A stretch of 64,000 nucleotides of DNA, from the NCBI RefSeq assembly GCF_003952185.1, contig NZ_RXFS01000018.1, positions 1 through 64,000 of the forward strand, in the 5' to 3' direction. Source of the DNA: Variovorax sp. 679 (GTDB taxonomy: Bacteria > Pseudomonadota > Gammaproteobacteria > Burkholderiales > Burkholderiaceae_C). A program made the translations under genes and the position numbers. Shown here piece after piece: positions 1-9,103 of the stretch (positions are counted from its first letter, which is position 1; each line of letters opens with the position of its first letter). The notes under the pieces are model-generated. The model had not been told where the DNA came from and did not search any database. It saw nothing but the letters and a program-made list of their open reading frames with translations.

Positions 1-83
1 CGCGTAGTCCCCTGCGACAGCTGAGTTCGTGATGGCATCGTCGCCGCTCGCTGTTGGATTCCGCCGATCTCTGACCCTAGATT

Positions 84-144
84 GGAGTAATGGGATGGTC
101 ACCCCCTTCTTTGGCATAGGAGGGGGTGACCATCCCATTACTCC
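84..144. terminator. Long perfect inverted repeat overlapping the galE stop codon
   Basis: Arms at 84-107 and 121-144 are perfectly complementary over 24 bp. Including one G-U pair the stem extends to 84-110 with 118-144, leaving a 7-nt loop. The galE stop codon (complement of 138-140) lies inside the right arm. No run of U follows the stem on the minus strand, so it is not a textbook intrinsic terminator. It could be a 3' mRNA-stabilising stem or a bidirectional terminator. The arm length is unusually long for either. Confidence 0.7.
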
Positions 145-1223
145 AGCCAACACCTCTCCGCATAGGCAATCAGTTCTTGGTCGGCAGAAGTATTCCTAGC
201 CAGATCGGTCGTCGGCCAACAATGACCCGAGCCCTGCCAGCGCCAGTTGTCTTCGCAGATCGTATCCAGATCCCTTTGAGCGACCCATCCCAGGACAGCG
301 AACGCAAGGGATGAATCCGCCCAGCATGCAGGCACATCTCCAGTCCGGCGTGGGCCGAACTCGCACGCGACTTGCCGCCCACTGGCACGCTCGACGGCTT
401 GAACAACATCCAGCACCGAATGCCCCTTGCCGGTTCCCAAGTTGAACGTCCCTAGCCCCCCCCGCCGTTGCATGTGGTCCAGCGCTAGGACATGGGCCTG
501 TGCAATGTCCATCACGTGAACGTAGTCCCGGATCGTTGTGCCGTCCCGCGTTGGGTAGTCGCTACCTTGCACCATGAACGCCTGGCGCAGACCCGCTGCG
601 ACCTGACAGGCGGCAGGCACCAGATGCAGAGGTTTCCCGTGTGGGAATTCCCCGATCCAGCCGCTTTCATGCGCACCGGCAGGATTGAAGTACCGCAGCA
701 CCGTCACGCTCCACTCCGGGTCTGTCAGGCAAAGTGCCGTCAGCGCCTGTTCCATCACGCGCTTGGCACGACCGTAGGGACTCGCCGGCCTGCACACGGC
801 AGACTCGAGAATGGGACTGGCATCGGGAGAACCGTACACCGTTGCGGACGATGCAAAGATCAAATTCTTCACGCCCGCCGCACGCATCGCCGCGATGAGC
901 GTGAAAGAGCCCACGACGTTGTTCTCGTGACAGGCGATCGGATCGCTCAACGAGTCGCCGAGGACCTTGAGACCACCCAGATGGATCACCCCCTCGATGC
1001 GCTCCTCACGAAACAACCGATCCAGCAGCGCGCGGTCGCGCACATCACCTCGGATGCATCGATGGGCTCTGCCGGTGATCCTGCCTAGCCGCTCGACCAC
1101 GCCCGGATCGGCATTGGCCAGGTTGTCGAGGATCAGCGGCGCATAGCCGCTGGCGCTCAGCGCGACGCAGGTATGGCTACCGATGAAGCCTGCGCCACCA
1201 GTGACGAGGATGCAGGAACGCAT
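138..1223 (-). CDS. galE: UDP-glucose 4-epimerase
   Basis: Cytoplasmic short-chain dehydrogenase/reductase that interconverts UDP-glucose and UDP-galactose for surface polysaccharide or glycoprotein synthesis. The Rossmann motif TGGAGFIGSH is at residues 8-17. The catalytic Ser/Tyr/Lys set is visible in SSATVYG and SPYGRAK, and RYFNPAGAH and RDYVHVMD are GalE signatures. At 361 aa it is about 20 residues longer than typical GalE, the extra being a C-terminal tail without an evident domain. The ATG at 1223 has no clear Shine-Dalgarno. It is codirectional with the RTX and secretion genes upstream, and may supply activated galactose to the two glycosyltransferases there; that link is inference. 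Confidence 0.93.
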   Translation of the reverse strand: MRSCILVTGGAGFIGSHTCVALSASGYAPLILDNLANADPGVVERLGRITGRAHRCIRGDVRDRALLDRLFREERIEGVIHLGGLKVLGDSLSDPIACHENNVVGSFTLIAAMRAAGVKNLIFASSATVYGSPDASPILESAVCRPASPYGRAKRVMEQALTALCLTDPEWSVTVLRYFNPAGAHESGWIGEFPHGKPLHLVPAACQVAAGLRQAFMVQGSDYPTRDGTTIRDYVHVMDIAQAHVLALDHMQRRGGLGTFNLGTGKGHSVLDVVQAVERASGRQVACEFGPRRTGDVPACWADSSLAFAVLGWVAQRDLDTICEDNWRWQGSGHCWPTTDLARNTSADQELIAYAERCWLE

Positions 1224-1248
1224 ACGTATGGTCAGTCGATTCGACAGA

Positions 1249-1300
1249 CCGGTGATCTGGCTCGAGGGCGGGCGCGTGGCCCTTCAAACCAGATCACCGG
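1249..1300. terminator. Inverted repeat between the RTX gene and galE
   Basis: Perfect 12-bp arms (1249-1260 and 1289-1300) flank a GC-rich centre that can form a second inner stem. It lies 12 nt after the RTX stop codon and before galE. There is no long U-tract, so partial termination or mRNA 3'-end protection is likelier than strong termination. Confidence 0.55.
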
Positions 1301-1311
1301 CTTTCCCGTCG

Positions 1312-4300
1312 TCAGTGCCAGTTGGCCGCAATCACGGTGTTCAGGCTGCCCTGGTAGTCGGACGGTAAGCTGATCTGCCCGGCCGCCGGAGGTGCGAAGC
1401 TCGCCATGGCCTGCACGAGGTTGTGCACCTGGCTGTCCAGCAGCACCAGGCCATCACTGGTCTTGAATTGCTCGATATGGTGCTGATCGCCCAGGTACCA
1501 GTCCTTGATCGTCATCTTGTCGTCCGCGCCGATGATGCTGACTTCCAGACTGTCGCCAACACGCTGGAACCAAAGCTGGCTGGTCGAGATATCGGCCCCG
1601 AACGCCACGACGTCGGTCTTGTCGACAGTGGCGTCGTCCTCGATCACCACATCCGCGCCGCCGCCCCGAGCGAAGAGGTATGTGTCATCTCCCAGTCCGC
1701 CTTCGAGCTGGTCATTGCCTGTGCCGCCGTCGAGCACGTCGCCGTCCTCGCCGCCCCGTAGGGTGTCGTCACCCGCCCCGCCCATCAAGGTGTCATAGCC
1801 GGAGCCCCCAAACAGAATATCTGAGCCTGCCCGGCCATCGAGCACGTTGTCAGCAGAATTACCCACGAGCGTATTCGCTAGGCTATTGCCAATCGCGTTG
1901 ATGGCATCCGTTCCTGTGAGCGTCAGATTTTCGAGATTGGCACCGAGGGTGTAGCTCACACTGCTGCGAACCGTGTCGACCCCACCATTGTTGGCCTCGG
2001 TGAGCACGTTGTCGGTTGAGTCGACCACATAGGTGTCGTCACCGCTGCCGCCTTGCTGCGGGATGGTGCTCAGCAGCACATCGAGGCTCAACACCTTGCC
2101 GTCGGCAAACCGAAAGAGCTCGACACCGGCTGTGGAAAAGTTCGCTTTCGTGACTCCGGCTTGCTGGAGATCCCACTCACTCAGCTCCCACTTGGGCTGG
2201 GCTTCCTGGGTGTGATAGTCGATCGACAGGAAATGGCGTCCGTTCTCGAGCAGCTCGAGCGTCCTGTAGCCGTTGTCGGCCTGCTCCAAGTTCCATTGGT
2301 AGCTGAGATTGCCCAGTTGCACGCTGCCATCGAACTCCACGGCGTCCTGGTTCGACCGGCTCAGATCGCCGCCGTAAATGGCAAACATGAATGCGCTCGT
2401 GTCGGTGCCAAACTCCGCAAGATCACTGATGTGATCGACCCCATCCTGGCTGGCATCGACGATGTAGGTGTCGGCGCCAGCCTGGCCGTCGAGCCAATCG
2501 TTGCCGGCTCCTCCGATCAGGATGTCGTTGCCGTCCGACCCGGTCACAGTGTCGTTGCCGTCGCCAGCATCGATCCAGGCACCCAAGCCATGGTCTCTCA
2601 TGCTGGCAGTCTGAAAACCGATCGAAGCATCTGGCTTTAGGACTGCCCAGTCCCAATTGCGGCTGCGCGCGTTGCCTTGCGCTTGCCCATCCCAGTCGAG
2701 AGCAATATCCACCGACTGGAGTTGGATGAAATCGTCGCCACCGCCTGTTTCGATGACGCCTCGGAATGCCTTGGCACCCTGAAATTCGCCTCGAGTCGCA
2801 CTCTGCACCACATCGGCCCCCTCGGTGCCGGTGATGAGCTGTTGCGTGGCTGTATCGGTGGTGGTGACTTGCGTCTGCTGCTCGGTGATGGTCTGCCAGC
2901 CCACAATTCTTGGGGACGTAGTTGACGTGGCTTGGACATTGGGAATGAGCCAGCCAACCAGCCCCAGGCTGTTACCAGCGGAGCCACCGCCGCTGGTGCT
3001 TTGAGACGGCCCATACACCGGCTGCGCATTAGCTGGAAGGTCGACATACCCGTTTCCGCTCGAGACGAGGCCAGATATCCCGATGAATCTGCCAGTCACT
3101 GGTTGCTGGGTCGCAGTCGACCTCACTTCGGAATAGACGGGGCGCGTCGTCTGTACGAGCGTCGTTGTCGTGCGATTGGACAATGCGAGGTAGTGCTCGT
3201 AGTTCAGCGTGACGCCATCCGTCATCTGCACAGAGGACTGCGAGACGGTTGCGGGAACAGCCAGGCCACTGTCGCCGTTGATACCCCATCCAGACCAGTA
3301 TTGCGACATGGAGCGCAGTTGCATCTGCTGCTGGTCGATGAAGGCTTGCTTGCGTGCTACTGGGGCTTCCGGCGCCGGAGCCGACACCTGCTGAAGGAAG
3401 TCAGACACCACCAATGTGCGATCCCCAGTCTGAACGCTCCACTGCTTGGTCATGGCCGCCGTGAAGCCAGTGACATGCACCTGATCGCCTGCGGTGGTCT
3501 GGATCACAAGGTCGCCATCACGCCATGAAGCGCTCAATGCGGCCAATTCGAGACCGTCGAAGCGAAGCACACCTTGCTCACCGGTAGTTGGCAGTATCAC
3601 GTCCAAACCACTGCCGGCCTCGAACACATAGGTGTTGCGGCCAGTGCCGCCAATCAGCAGGTCGCTGCCACTGCCGCCTCGAAGCTGATCGTCACCGTCC
3701 AGGCCTCTGAGCTCGTCATTGCCCGCGCCGCCGTCGAGTGTGTCGGCGCCCATGGCCCCGATCAGCCGGTCGTTGCCGATGGTTCCGATCGGCAGAATGG
3801 CCTGAACCAGGCTTTGCATGTTCAGCACGGTGCCGTCGGCAAACGTCAGGTCCTTGATCTGCGCTGCGGCCCCCGCATCGATCTCGATCCGGTCGTTGGT
3901 GCCATAGGTCAGCAGCAACGCCACGTTGCCCAGGCTGTCGCCGCTCAGGCGCGTGATCTGCAGGCCTTGTGGCTGGATGCCCGCTGCAAAGCGAATGCCA
4001 TTGCTGCCGCTCGCCTGGGTGCTGTCGGCCAGGATGCGGTCGTAGCCATCCCCGGCATTGAAGAAGAGCAGGTCGGCATCCGCATCGCCGCCGCCGCTGA
4101 GCTGCAGGGTGTCGTCGCCCGTGCCGCCCGTGAGCTGGTCCTGGCCGGCGCCACCGTCCAGGAAGTCGCTGCCGGCGCCTCCGCTGAGCGTGTCGTTCCC
4201 GGCCAGTCCGGCAATCCTTTCGTTCCATGTCGTGCCAGTGATGACGTCGTCGCCCGACGTACCCTGGATCCATTCACCCTGGGCCAGGATTTCCGCATAG

Positions 4301-7300
4301 GTGAAGGAACGGCCGTCCGCGAACTCGAACCGGATGTTGTCGAATGTCTCCGATTCGATGACATCGCCCGCATCGCTGCCGACCTGGATCACCACGGAGG
4401 CGCTGCCGGTTCTGAGCCGCAGGCTCTCCGGCGTGATTCCTGCGCCGAATACGATGCGGCTGAACACGTCCGCGCCTTGCGCGTCCTTCCTGGCGCTCGT
4501 GTCATGGATGCTGTCGAAGCCATCTCCCAGCCCATAGAGGTAGGTGTTGTTGCCGCCGCTGCCCTCGAGCGTGTCATTGCCCAAGCCGCCGCTGAGGGTG
4601 GCGTAGCCAGTGGTCGCGACGATCCGGTCATCGCCCTTGCCGCCGAGCAGGTGCTGGTTGCCCTGTGCATCCGTGGCGGTCGCGATGCCTTCGGAGAACT
4701 TGCCCATCAACTGGCTGGTGGAGTAGATGCTGCCGTCCGCGAATTGATAGGTATTGCCGGCGCCCGCGACCCCGTTCACGATTCCTACTCGATCGGTATC
4801 CGAAGTGTCGATGCGCAGGTTTCCTGAACTGTCATACCGCACCATGAGCGTGCCAGGCTGTGCGCCCTGCAGGATGATCCTGTTGTTCCCTTGGTTATCG
4901 TCGATAGCCTCGCTTTCGCCGGCGGCGTTCACTACACCGTCGCCGCTGGCGATGATGTAGGTGTCATCACCTGCACCACCTTTGAGAAAATCGGTGCCGG
5001 CGCCCCCAACCAGTGTGTCGTCGCCTTCATCCCCCCAGAGTTCGTCATCGCCCTCGCCACCGAGCAGGTAATCATTGCCACCGCCGCCCATCAAGGTGTC
5101 GTTGCCTGCCTGGCCGCTCAGGATGTCGTCGCCATGTGCCTCCAGCGAAACGTTGCCCACTTCGTCATCGCCGAACAGGACGTCGTTGCCCGCGCCACCA
5201 TCCAGGGTGTCGCGACCACCACCGCCTACGAGTTGGTCGTTACCGTCGCCCCCGTCCAGGTAGTCGTTACCCTGGACATCCAGCGGCGTGACGGCCTCGC
5301 TGTCGTCACCCCATAGCAAGTCGTTGCCGGCTCCACCCAGAACTATGTCGTCGCTTCCGCCACCATGGAGTTGATCATCGCCGTCGCCGCCATCCAGGTA
5401 GTCCTTACCTTGGTATGTGCTCGGTAGCGCGGTGAAGATGCTGTTGTCGCCCCACAGTCGATCATTCCCAGCGCCGCCGACAAGAATGTCGTCCCGCCCG
5501 CCGCCTTCGAGTCGGTCATCGCCATTGCCGCCGTCCAGGTAGTCATTGCCATGGGTACTCCAGAGCGTTCCGCTCTCGTCCTCGTCGGTGTCATCGCCCC
5601 AGAGCCAGTCATCGCCGCTGCCCCCAAGCAGTTGGTCCGAGCCCCCTTGGCCGACCAGGACATCGTTGCCCGCTCCGCCGGACAGCATGTCGTCGCCATA
5701 GGCATCGGCGGGGGTGAAGGTGACAGAGGAAGCGCGCTCACGAGGATCTCCGTCGCCCCAGATGAAGTCGCTGCCCGCGTCTCCAAACAGCAGATCGGAA
5801 CCTCCCAGCCCCCTGATATCGTCATCATCGTCACCGCCATGCACGACATCGTCCGCATCGCCGGCGGCGATGTAATCGTTGCCTGCGCCTCCATCGATGA
5901 TGTTGCCTGTCGTTTCTCCTGTATATACGCCGAACGCACCGACGCCTCCGACCGGGCGCAGATATGCGACGTCATCAGTCCATCGCGGTAGCACGTCTCG
6001 GAAGACAGCCCAGGAAAAACCTCGCGAAACCTCCTCCTTGCCGCTAGGCAATGCAGGAGGTGTGAAGTCCACGCTACGAGGAAGTTCGAAATACCCAGCA
6101 GCACTGCCATAGATGACGTCGTTGCCATCCCCTCCGAGGACCGTATCGCGTCCGAACCCGGCAAAGATCAGATCATCGCCATCGCCTCCTTCGACACGGT
6201 CGTCCCCATCTCCTGCAGAGATTCCGTCGTTACCTCCAAGGCCTTGGATCCGTTCTGAATTGACGGTGCCAACGAGGATATCTGCCGTATCGTCCTGGGC
6301 ACCATCGCTGGCATAGCCGCTCGGCGTGGTTTGATAGACCCCTCCATCCAGACGCTTGATGAAATCCCCGCGCAGTTCGGTAGTCTCGGCAGATTCAGGC
6401 GATGTGGAAGGCAGCGTGATGCCGAGACTCTTGCTTGCGCTCCAGTTGCGCACAATGATGAGATCGGTGCGGTCGGAGAAGGTGATGTACAGGTCGTTGT
6501 GATCGCCCTCTGCAGGAACCAGGACGTAGCTGATCTTCTTGTCGTCCGTCTGCCAGATGTTCTCGGCGACTTTCTTGGTGCCGAATCCAGTCACAGTGCC
6601 AATGCCTGTGACATCGATCACGCCGTTGCCGTCGCTGTCCTCGATGATGTCTGTGCCCCAACCGGGGGAGAACTTGTAGACATCGAAATCCACTCCTCCG
6701 ACGAGGGTGTCATTGCCGCTGCCCCCTTCAAGCCAATCGCTGCCAGCGCCGCCTTCAAGGTAGTCGTTGCCGCCTTTGCCATAGAGCTTGTCATTGCCCG
6801 CCATGCCATAAAGTGCATCCGATAGCCCGGCGCCTTCGATGACATCGGCGGTCTTGGTGCCAAAGACGATCTGGTGATCACTCAGCGAAATTCCCGTGCC
6901 ATCAATTGCCAACGTCAAAGGCTGCCCACCAGGGATGTGGGTGGTCAGGTCTACGAAGTCCCAGTTTCCTTGAATGGAGTTGGTGTCCCAATCCTCGTTG
7001 TAGGGCTTGGCGCCAACGCGTGCCCCGTCGTCATCGTCGCGCGCGCCATTGACTTCGTATTGGAGCTTCCATGCCAACATGGCAGCCCGGTCCGCCAGAT
7101 AGCGGTCGGTCATCGTTCCCACACCAGTCTGTGAGTCCAGCAAGTCCAGTGACCCATCGGTGTTGTGACGCGAGTAGTCGACGTCTGTGACAACGAAGCC
7201 ATTCAGCTCTCTAAGTGCATAGCGCCAAGCGATGTCGGTCTTTGCCTTGGCAACCATCTCGTCACGACTAAGGCTGGCGTCAATAGTGAACTGCGCACCG

Positions 7301-8580
7301 TCCAGATCCGCAGGCAACGGCGTCGTGATGGTTGAGTTCGCCCCAAAGAACAAGTTGGAGAGGCGATCGACGATGTCGCGACGGCCATTCTTGTCCCGGT
7401 CATCCATCAGGTGATACAACTCGGTGGCACCAGTGCCGCCAAAAAGTCCACCAAGCAATGTTGCGCCGAGTATCAAGGCGCCTGAGACCGGGGCAGTCAA
7501 GGCCGCGCCGACCGCAGCCAGTGCAGCTACAGCAACCCCGCCAACGGCGGCACCAACGATCGCGCCAATGCCGGAGCCTGTGGCGTCAACCGCCCACTCC
7601 TTCATGATCTCGGTAGCCCGCTCTGTGTTGCCTTGAGCTTCCGCCTCCGAAGAGGCTTTGGCAGCCATGACAAAACCCAGAAGACCACCAAGCACACCCA
7701 GCTTGTTCAAAGCCTTGGGGACTCCGCTCAGGCTTGCTGCCTTCGCGCCTTCCTCCATGCTTTTGATACCAGCCTGTAGGTTGAGCTTTTGATCGGAGGT
7801 AAGCCCATCGATCATCGTGTTGAACGCTGCAAGCTTGACTGGATCTTTAAGGGCTGCTTCTAGGCTATCGGGGTTGAACTTGAGGTAATCAGCCGAGTTC
7901 GTCGCGGACAATCCGCTGAAATGAATCTGCTCTAGGGAGTGCGCAGAAATAGCACTCTTGACAGCATCCAGGCCACCAGAAGAATCTCTCAACCGCACCA
8001 GATCTATGCGGGACACGCCATCAATGGTCGTGACATTGGAATTCGCAAGCAACGCCGGCAATTCGCTTTTCGCAAAAATACTCATGTCATCTATTTTGCT
8101 AGGAGCGATGATGCGAAACTCGCCTTTAGCTTCCGCAACGAACTGGTTCGACGCAAAATCCCAGAGCGAAGACGAGCCGACTCTATTGCCTGCTGGATCT
8201 CTCCCACTCTTATATAGATCCGCTTTCTCTTTGATTTGACTCAATTGCTCTGGAGTTGCGTCCTGAAGGACTATTCCCAGTTCGTCTGCCACAGCAGAAT
8301 TTAATTTGGCATCAAATTCTGGTAGATCCAGCAACTTTCCCACATCGCTGGATAGAAGGTCGTGCACGCCGCTGGGTGCGCTAGTGACGACAGCGTCGGC
8401 AATAACTCCAGTTGAAGTCCCATCCGGCATGTTCCCAGTGAACAGAATGTACGTATCGCCCGGATTGGCGTTACTGACAGCGCCAGACGTACGAGCAACC
8501 AACTCGAACAACGAGCTAACGGTATGTTTGATCGACGAGTCAGTCAGCTCGAGCTTGGCCGAAAGAAAACTGATGCTCAT
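1312..8580 (-). CDS. Giant RTX (hemolysin-type calcium-binding) protein, type I secreted
   Basis: A 2,422-residue exported protein. Residues 1-285 match nothing I recognise. Gly/Ala-rich hydrophobic segments at about 290-306 and 336-383 could insert in membranes. From about residue 578 there are many GGxGxDxUx nonapeptide blocks that bind Ca2+ and fold outside the cell, alternating with HCBP-related modules (for example IRFEFADGRSFTYAEIL). Residues of about 1735-1925 are a Ser/Thr/Gln-rich non-RTX island. The C-terminus ends in NTVIAANWH, as in many type I substrates, consistent with an uncleaved secretion signal. The ATG at 8580 has GGGAG six nt upstream and overlaps the preceding gene by ATGA. 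The 5' part is less GC-rich than its neighbours. There is no HlyC-type acyltransferase in the window, so a classical acylated hemolysin is doubtful; adhesin or antibacterial toxin are alternatives. Confidence 0.9.
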   Translation of the reverse strand: MSISFLSAKLELTDSSIKHTVSSLFELVARTSGAVSNANPGDTYILFTGNMPDGTSTGVIADAVVTSAPSGVHDLLSSDVGKLLDLPEFDAKLNSAVADELGIVLQDATPEQLSQIKEKADLYKSGRDPAGNRVGSSSLWDFASNQFVAEAKGEFRIIAPSKIDDMSIFAKSELPALLANSNVTTIDGVSRIDLVRLRDSSGGLDAVKSAISAHSLEQIHFSGLSATNSADYLKFNPDSLEAALKDPVKLAAFNTMIDGLTSDQKLNLQAGIKSMEEGAKAASLSGVPKALNKLGVLGGLLGFVMAAKASSEAEAQGNTERATEIMKEWAVDATGSGIGAIVGAAVGGVAVAALAAVGAALTAPVSGALILGATLLGGLFGGTGATELYHLMDDRDKNGRRDIVDRLSNLFFGANSTITTPLPADLDGAQFTIDASLSRDEMVAKAKTDIAWRYALRELNGFVVTDVDYSRHNTDGSLDLLDSQTGVGTMTDRYLADRAAMLAWKLQYEVNGARDDDDGARVGAKPYNEDWDTNSIQGNWDFVDLTTHIPGGQPLTLAIDGTGISLSDHQIVFGTKTADVIEGAGLSDALYGMAGNDKLYGKGGNDYLEGGAGSDWLEGGSGNDTLVGGVDFDVYKFSPGWGTDIIEDSDGNGVIDVTGIGTVTGFGTKKVAENIWQTDDKKISYVLVPAEGDHNDLYITFSDRTDLIIVRNWSASKSLGITLPSTSPESAETTELRGDFIKRLDGGVYQTTPSGYASDGAQDDTADILVGTVNSERIQGLGGNDGISAGDGDDRVEGGDGDDLIFAGFGRDTVLGGDGNDVIYGSAAGYFELPRSVDFTPPALPSGKEEVSRGFSWAVFRDVLPRWTDDVAYLRPVGGVGAFGVYTGETTGNIIDGGAGNDYIAAGDADDVVHGGDDDDDIRGLGGSDLLFGDAGSDFIWGDGDPRERASSVTFTPADAYGDDMLSGGAGNDVLVGQGGSDQLLGGSGDDWLWGDDTDEDESGTLWSTHGNDYLDGGNGDDRLEGGGRDDILVGGAGNDRLWGDNSIFTALPSTYQGKDYLDGGDGDDQLHGGGSDDIVLGGAGNDLLWGDDSEAVTPLDVQGNDYLDGGDGNDQLVGGGGRDTLDGGAGNDVLFGDDEVGNVSLEAHGDDILSGQAGNDTLMGGGGNDYLLGGEGDDELWGDEGDDTLVGGAGTDFLKGGAGDDTYIIASGDGVVNAAGESEAIDDNQGNNRIILQGAQPGTLMVRYDSSGNLRIDTSDTDRVGIVNGVAGAGNTYQFADGSIYSTSQLMGKFSEGIATATDAQGNQHLLGGKGDDRIVATTGYATLSGGLGNDTLEGSGGNNTYLYGLGDGFDSIHDTSARKDAQGADVFSRIVFGAGITPESLRLRTGSASVVIQVGSDAGDVIESETFDNIRFEFADGRSFTYAEILAQGEWIQGTSGDDVITGTTWNERIAGLAGNDTLSGGAGSDFLDGGAGQDQLTGGTGDDTLQLSGGGDADADLLFFNAGDGYDRILADSTQASGSNGIRFAAGIQPQGLQITRLSGDSLGNVALLLTYGTNDRIEIDAGAAAQIKDLTFADGTVLNMQSLVQAILPIGTIGNDRLIGAMGADTLDGGAGNDELRGLDGDDQLRGGSGSDLLIGGTGRNTYVFEAGSGLDVILPTTGEQGVLRFDGLELAALSASWRDGDLVIQTTAGDQVHVTGFTAAMTKQWSVQTGDRTLVVSDFLQQVSAPAPEAPVARKQAFIDQQQMQLRSMSQYWSGWGINGDSGLAVPATVSQSSVQMTDGVTLNYEHYLALSNRTTTTLVQTTRPVYSEVRSTATQQPVTGRFIGISGLVSSGNGYVDLPANAQPVYGPSQSTSGGGSAGNSLGLVGWLIPNVQATSTTSPRIVGWQTITEQQTQVTTTDTATQQLITGTEGADVVQSATRGEFQGAKAFRGVIETGGGDDFIQLQSVDIALDWDGQAQGNARSRNWDWAVLKPDASIGFQTASMRDHGLGAWIDAGDGNDTVTGSDGNDILIGGAGNDWLDGQAGADTYIVDASQDGVDHISDLAEFGTDTSAFMFAIYGGDLSRSNQDAVEFDGSVQLGNLSYQWNLEQADNGYRTLELLENGRHFLSIDYHTQEAQPKWELSEWDLQQAGVTKANFSTAGVELFRFADGKVLSLDVLLSTIPQQGGSGDDTYVVDSTDNVLTEANNGGVDTVRSSVSYTLGANLENLTLTGTDAINAIGNSLANTLVGNSADNVLDGRAGSDILFGGSGYDTLMGGAGDDTLRGGEDGDVLDGGTGNDQLEGGLGDDTYLFARGGGADVVIEDDATVDKTDVVAFGADISTSQLWFQRVGDSLEVSIIGADDKMTIKDWYLGDQHHIEQFKTSDGLVLLDSQVHNLVQAMASFAPPAAGQISLPSDYQGSLNTVIAANWH

Positions 8581-8987
8581 TGCTGGCTCCCATCAGTCTC
8601 GTCGAGATTGAGAGCATAAAGCGGCACGTCGTATTCCGACTGAAGAACCAAGAATGCCGCCTTCAATTCATCAAAAAACTCATCCCGAATAGCTTCTGGC
8701 GGCAACTGATCTAGTTTTGCTGTCTCTTTTTGCCCGAACCTCTTAACCCTAAGCTCATAGACAGTTGATTGAAAATGAAAGTAAAAATGTACATAATCTG
8801 ATCGCGCCCCAACTGTAGGCGCCCTCAGCAAATAACTCCCTCGCCCCCTGTCAATTGCCCAACTAATATCACTGCAATCGAAAAAAAATCCACCGCGCGC
8901 GCGCAAACGACTTTGCTTGGTCTCATCTGCATCTGAAAAAATTTTCTCCACGTCATTGCTGGTGATTTTTTCAAGCTTGTACGACAT
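8577..8987 (-). CDS. Unrecognised 136-aa protein coupled to the RTX gene
   Basis: I do not recognise this family. It is a soluble 136-residue protein with no signal peptide or membrane segment, rich in aromatics (FFFDCSDISW, YVHFYFHF), with a helical-looking C-terminal third. The ATG at 8987 is preferred over an in-frame TTG at 9008 because GGAG lies six nt upstream of it. Its stop overlaps the RTX start (ATGA), implying translational coupling and a shared function. Codon use is relatively AT-rich, like the 5' end of the RTX gene. An immunity protein, chaperone or secretion adaptor for the RTX product are the natural guesses; none is shown by sequence. Confidence 0.75.
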   Translation of the reverse strand: MSYKLEKITSNDVEKIFSDADETKQSRLRARGGFFFDCSDISWAIDRGRGSYLLRAPTVGARSDYVHFYFHFQSTVYELRVKRFGQKETAKLDQLPPEAIRDEFFDELKAAFLVLQSEYDVPLYALNLDETDGSQQ

Positions 8988-9103
8988 AAATTTCTCCAAG
9001 TTACTCAATTCAATCCGGGAAACGCTAGTAAAAATCCATTTTTCTTTTCAAGAGCCCTACACATTGAGCACACCCCCGTCCCTTCGTTTGTTGGCCTGCA
9101 TGG

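Noticed and set aside
1700..6800. Long repeated DNA resembling a tandem or CRISPR-like array
   Set aside because: The repeats are coding DNA for glycine/aspartate-rich RTX nonapeptides with variable spacing; there are no constant repeats with unique spacers.
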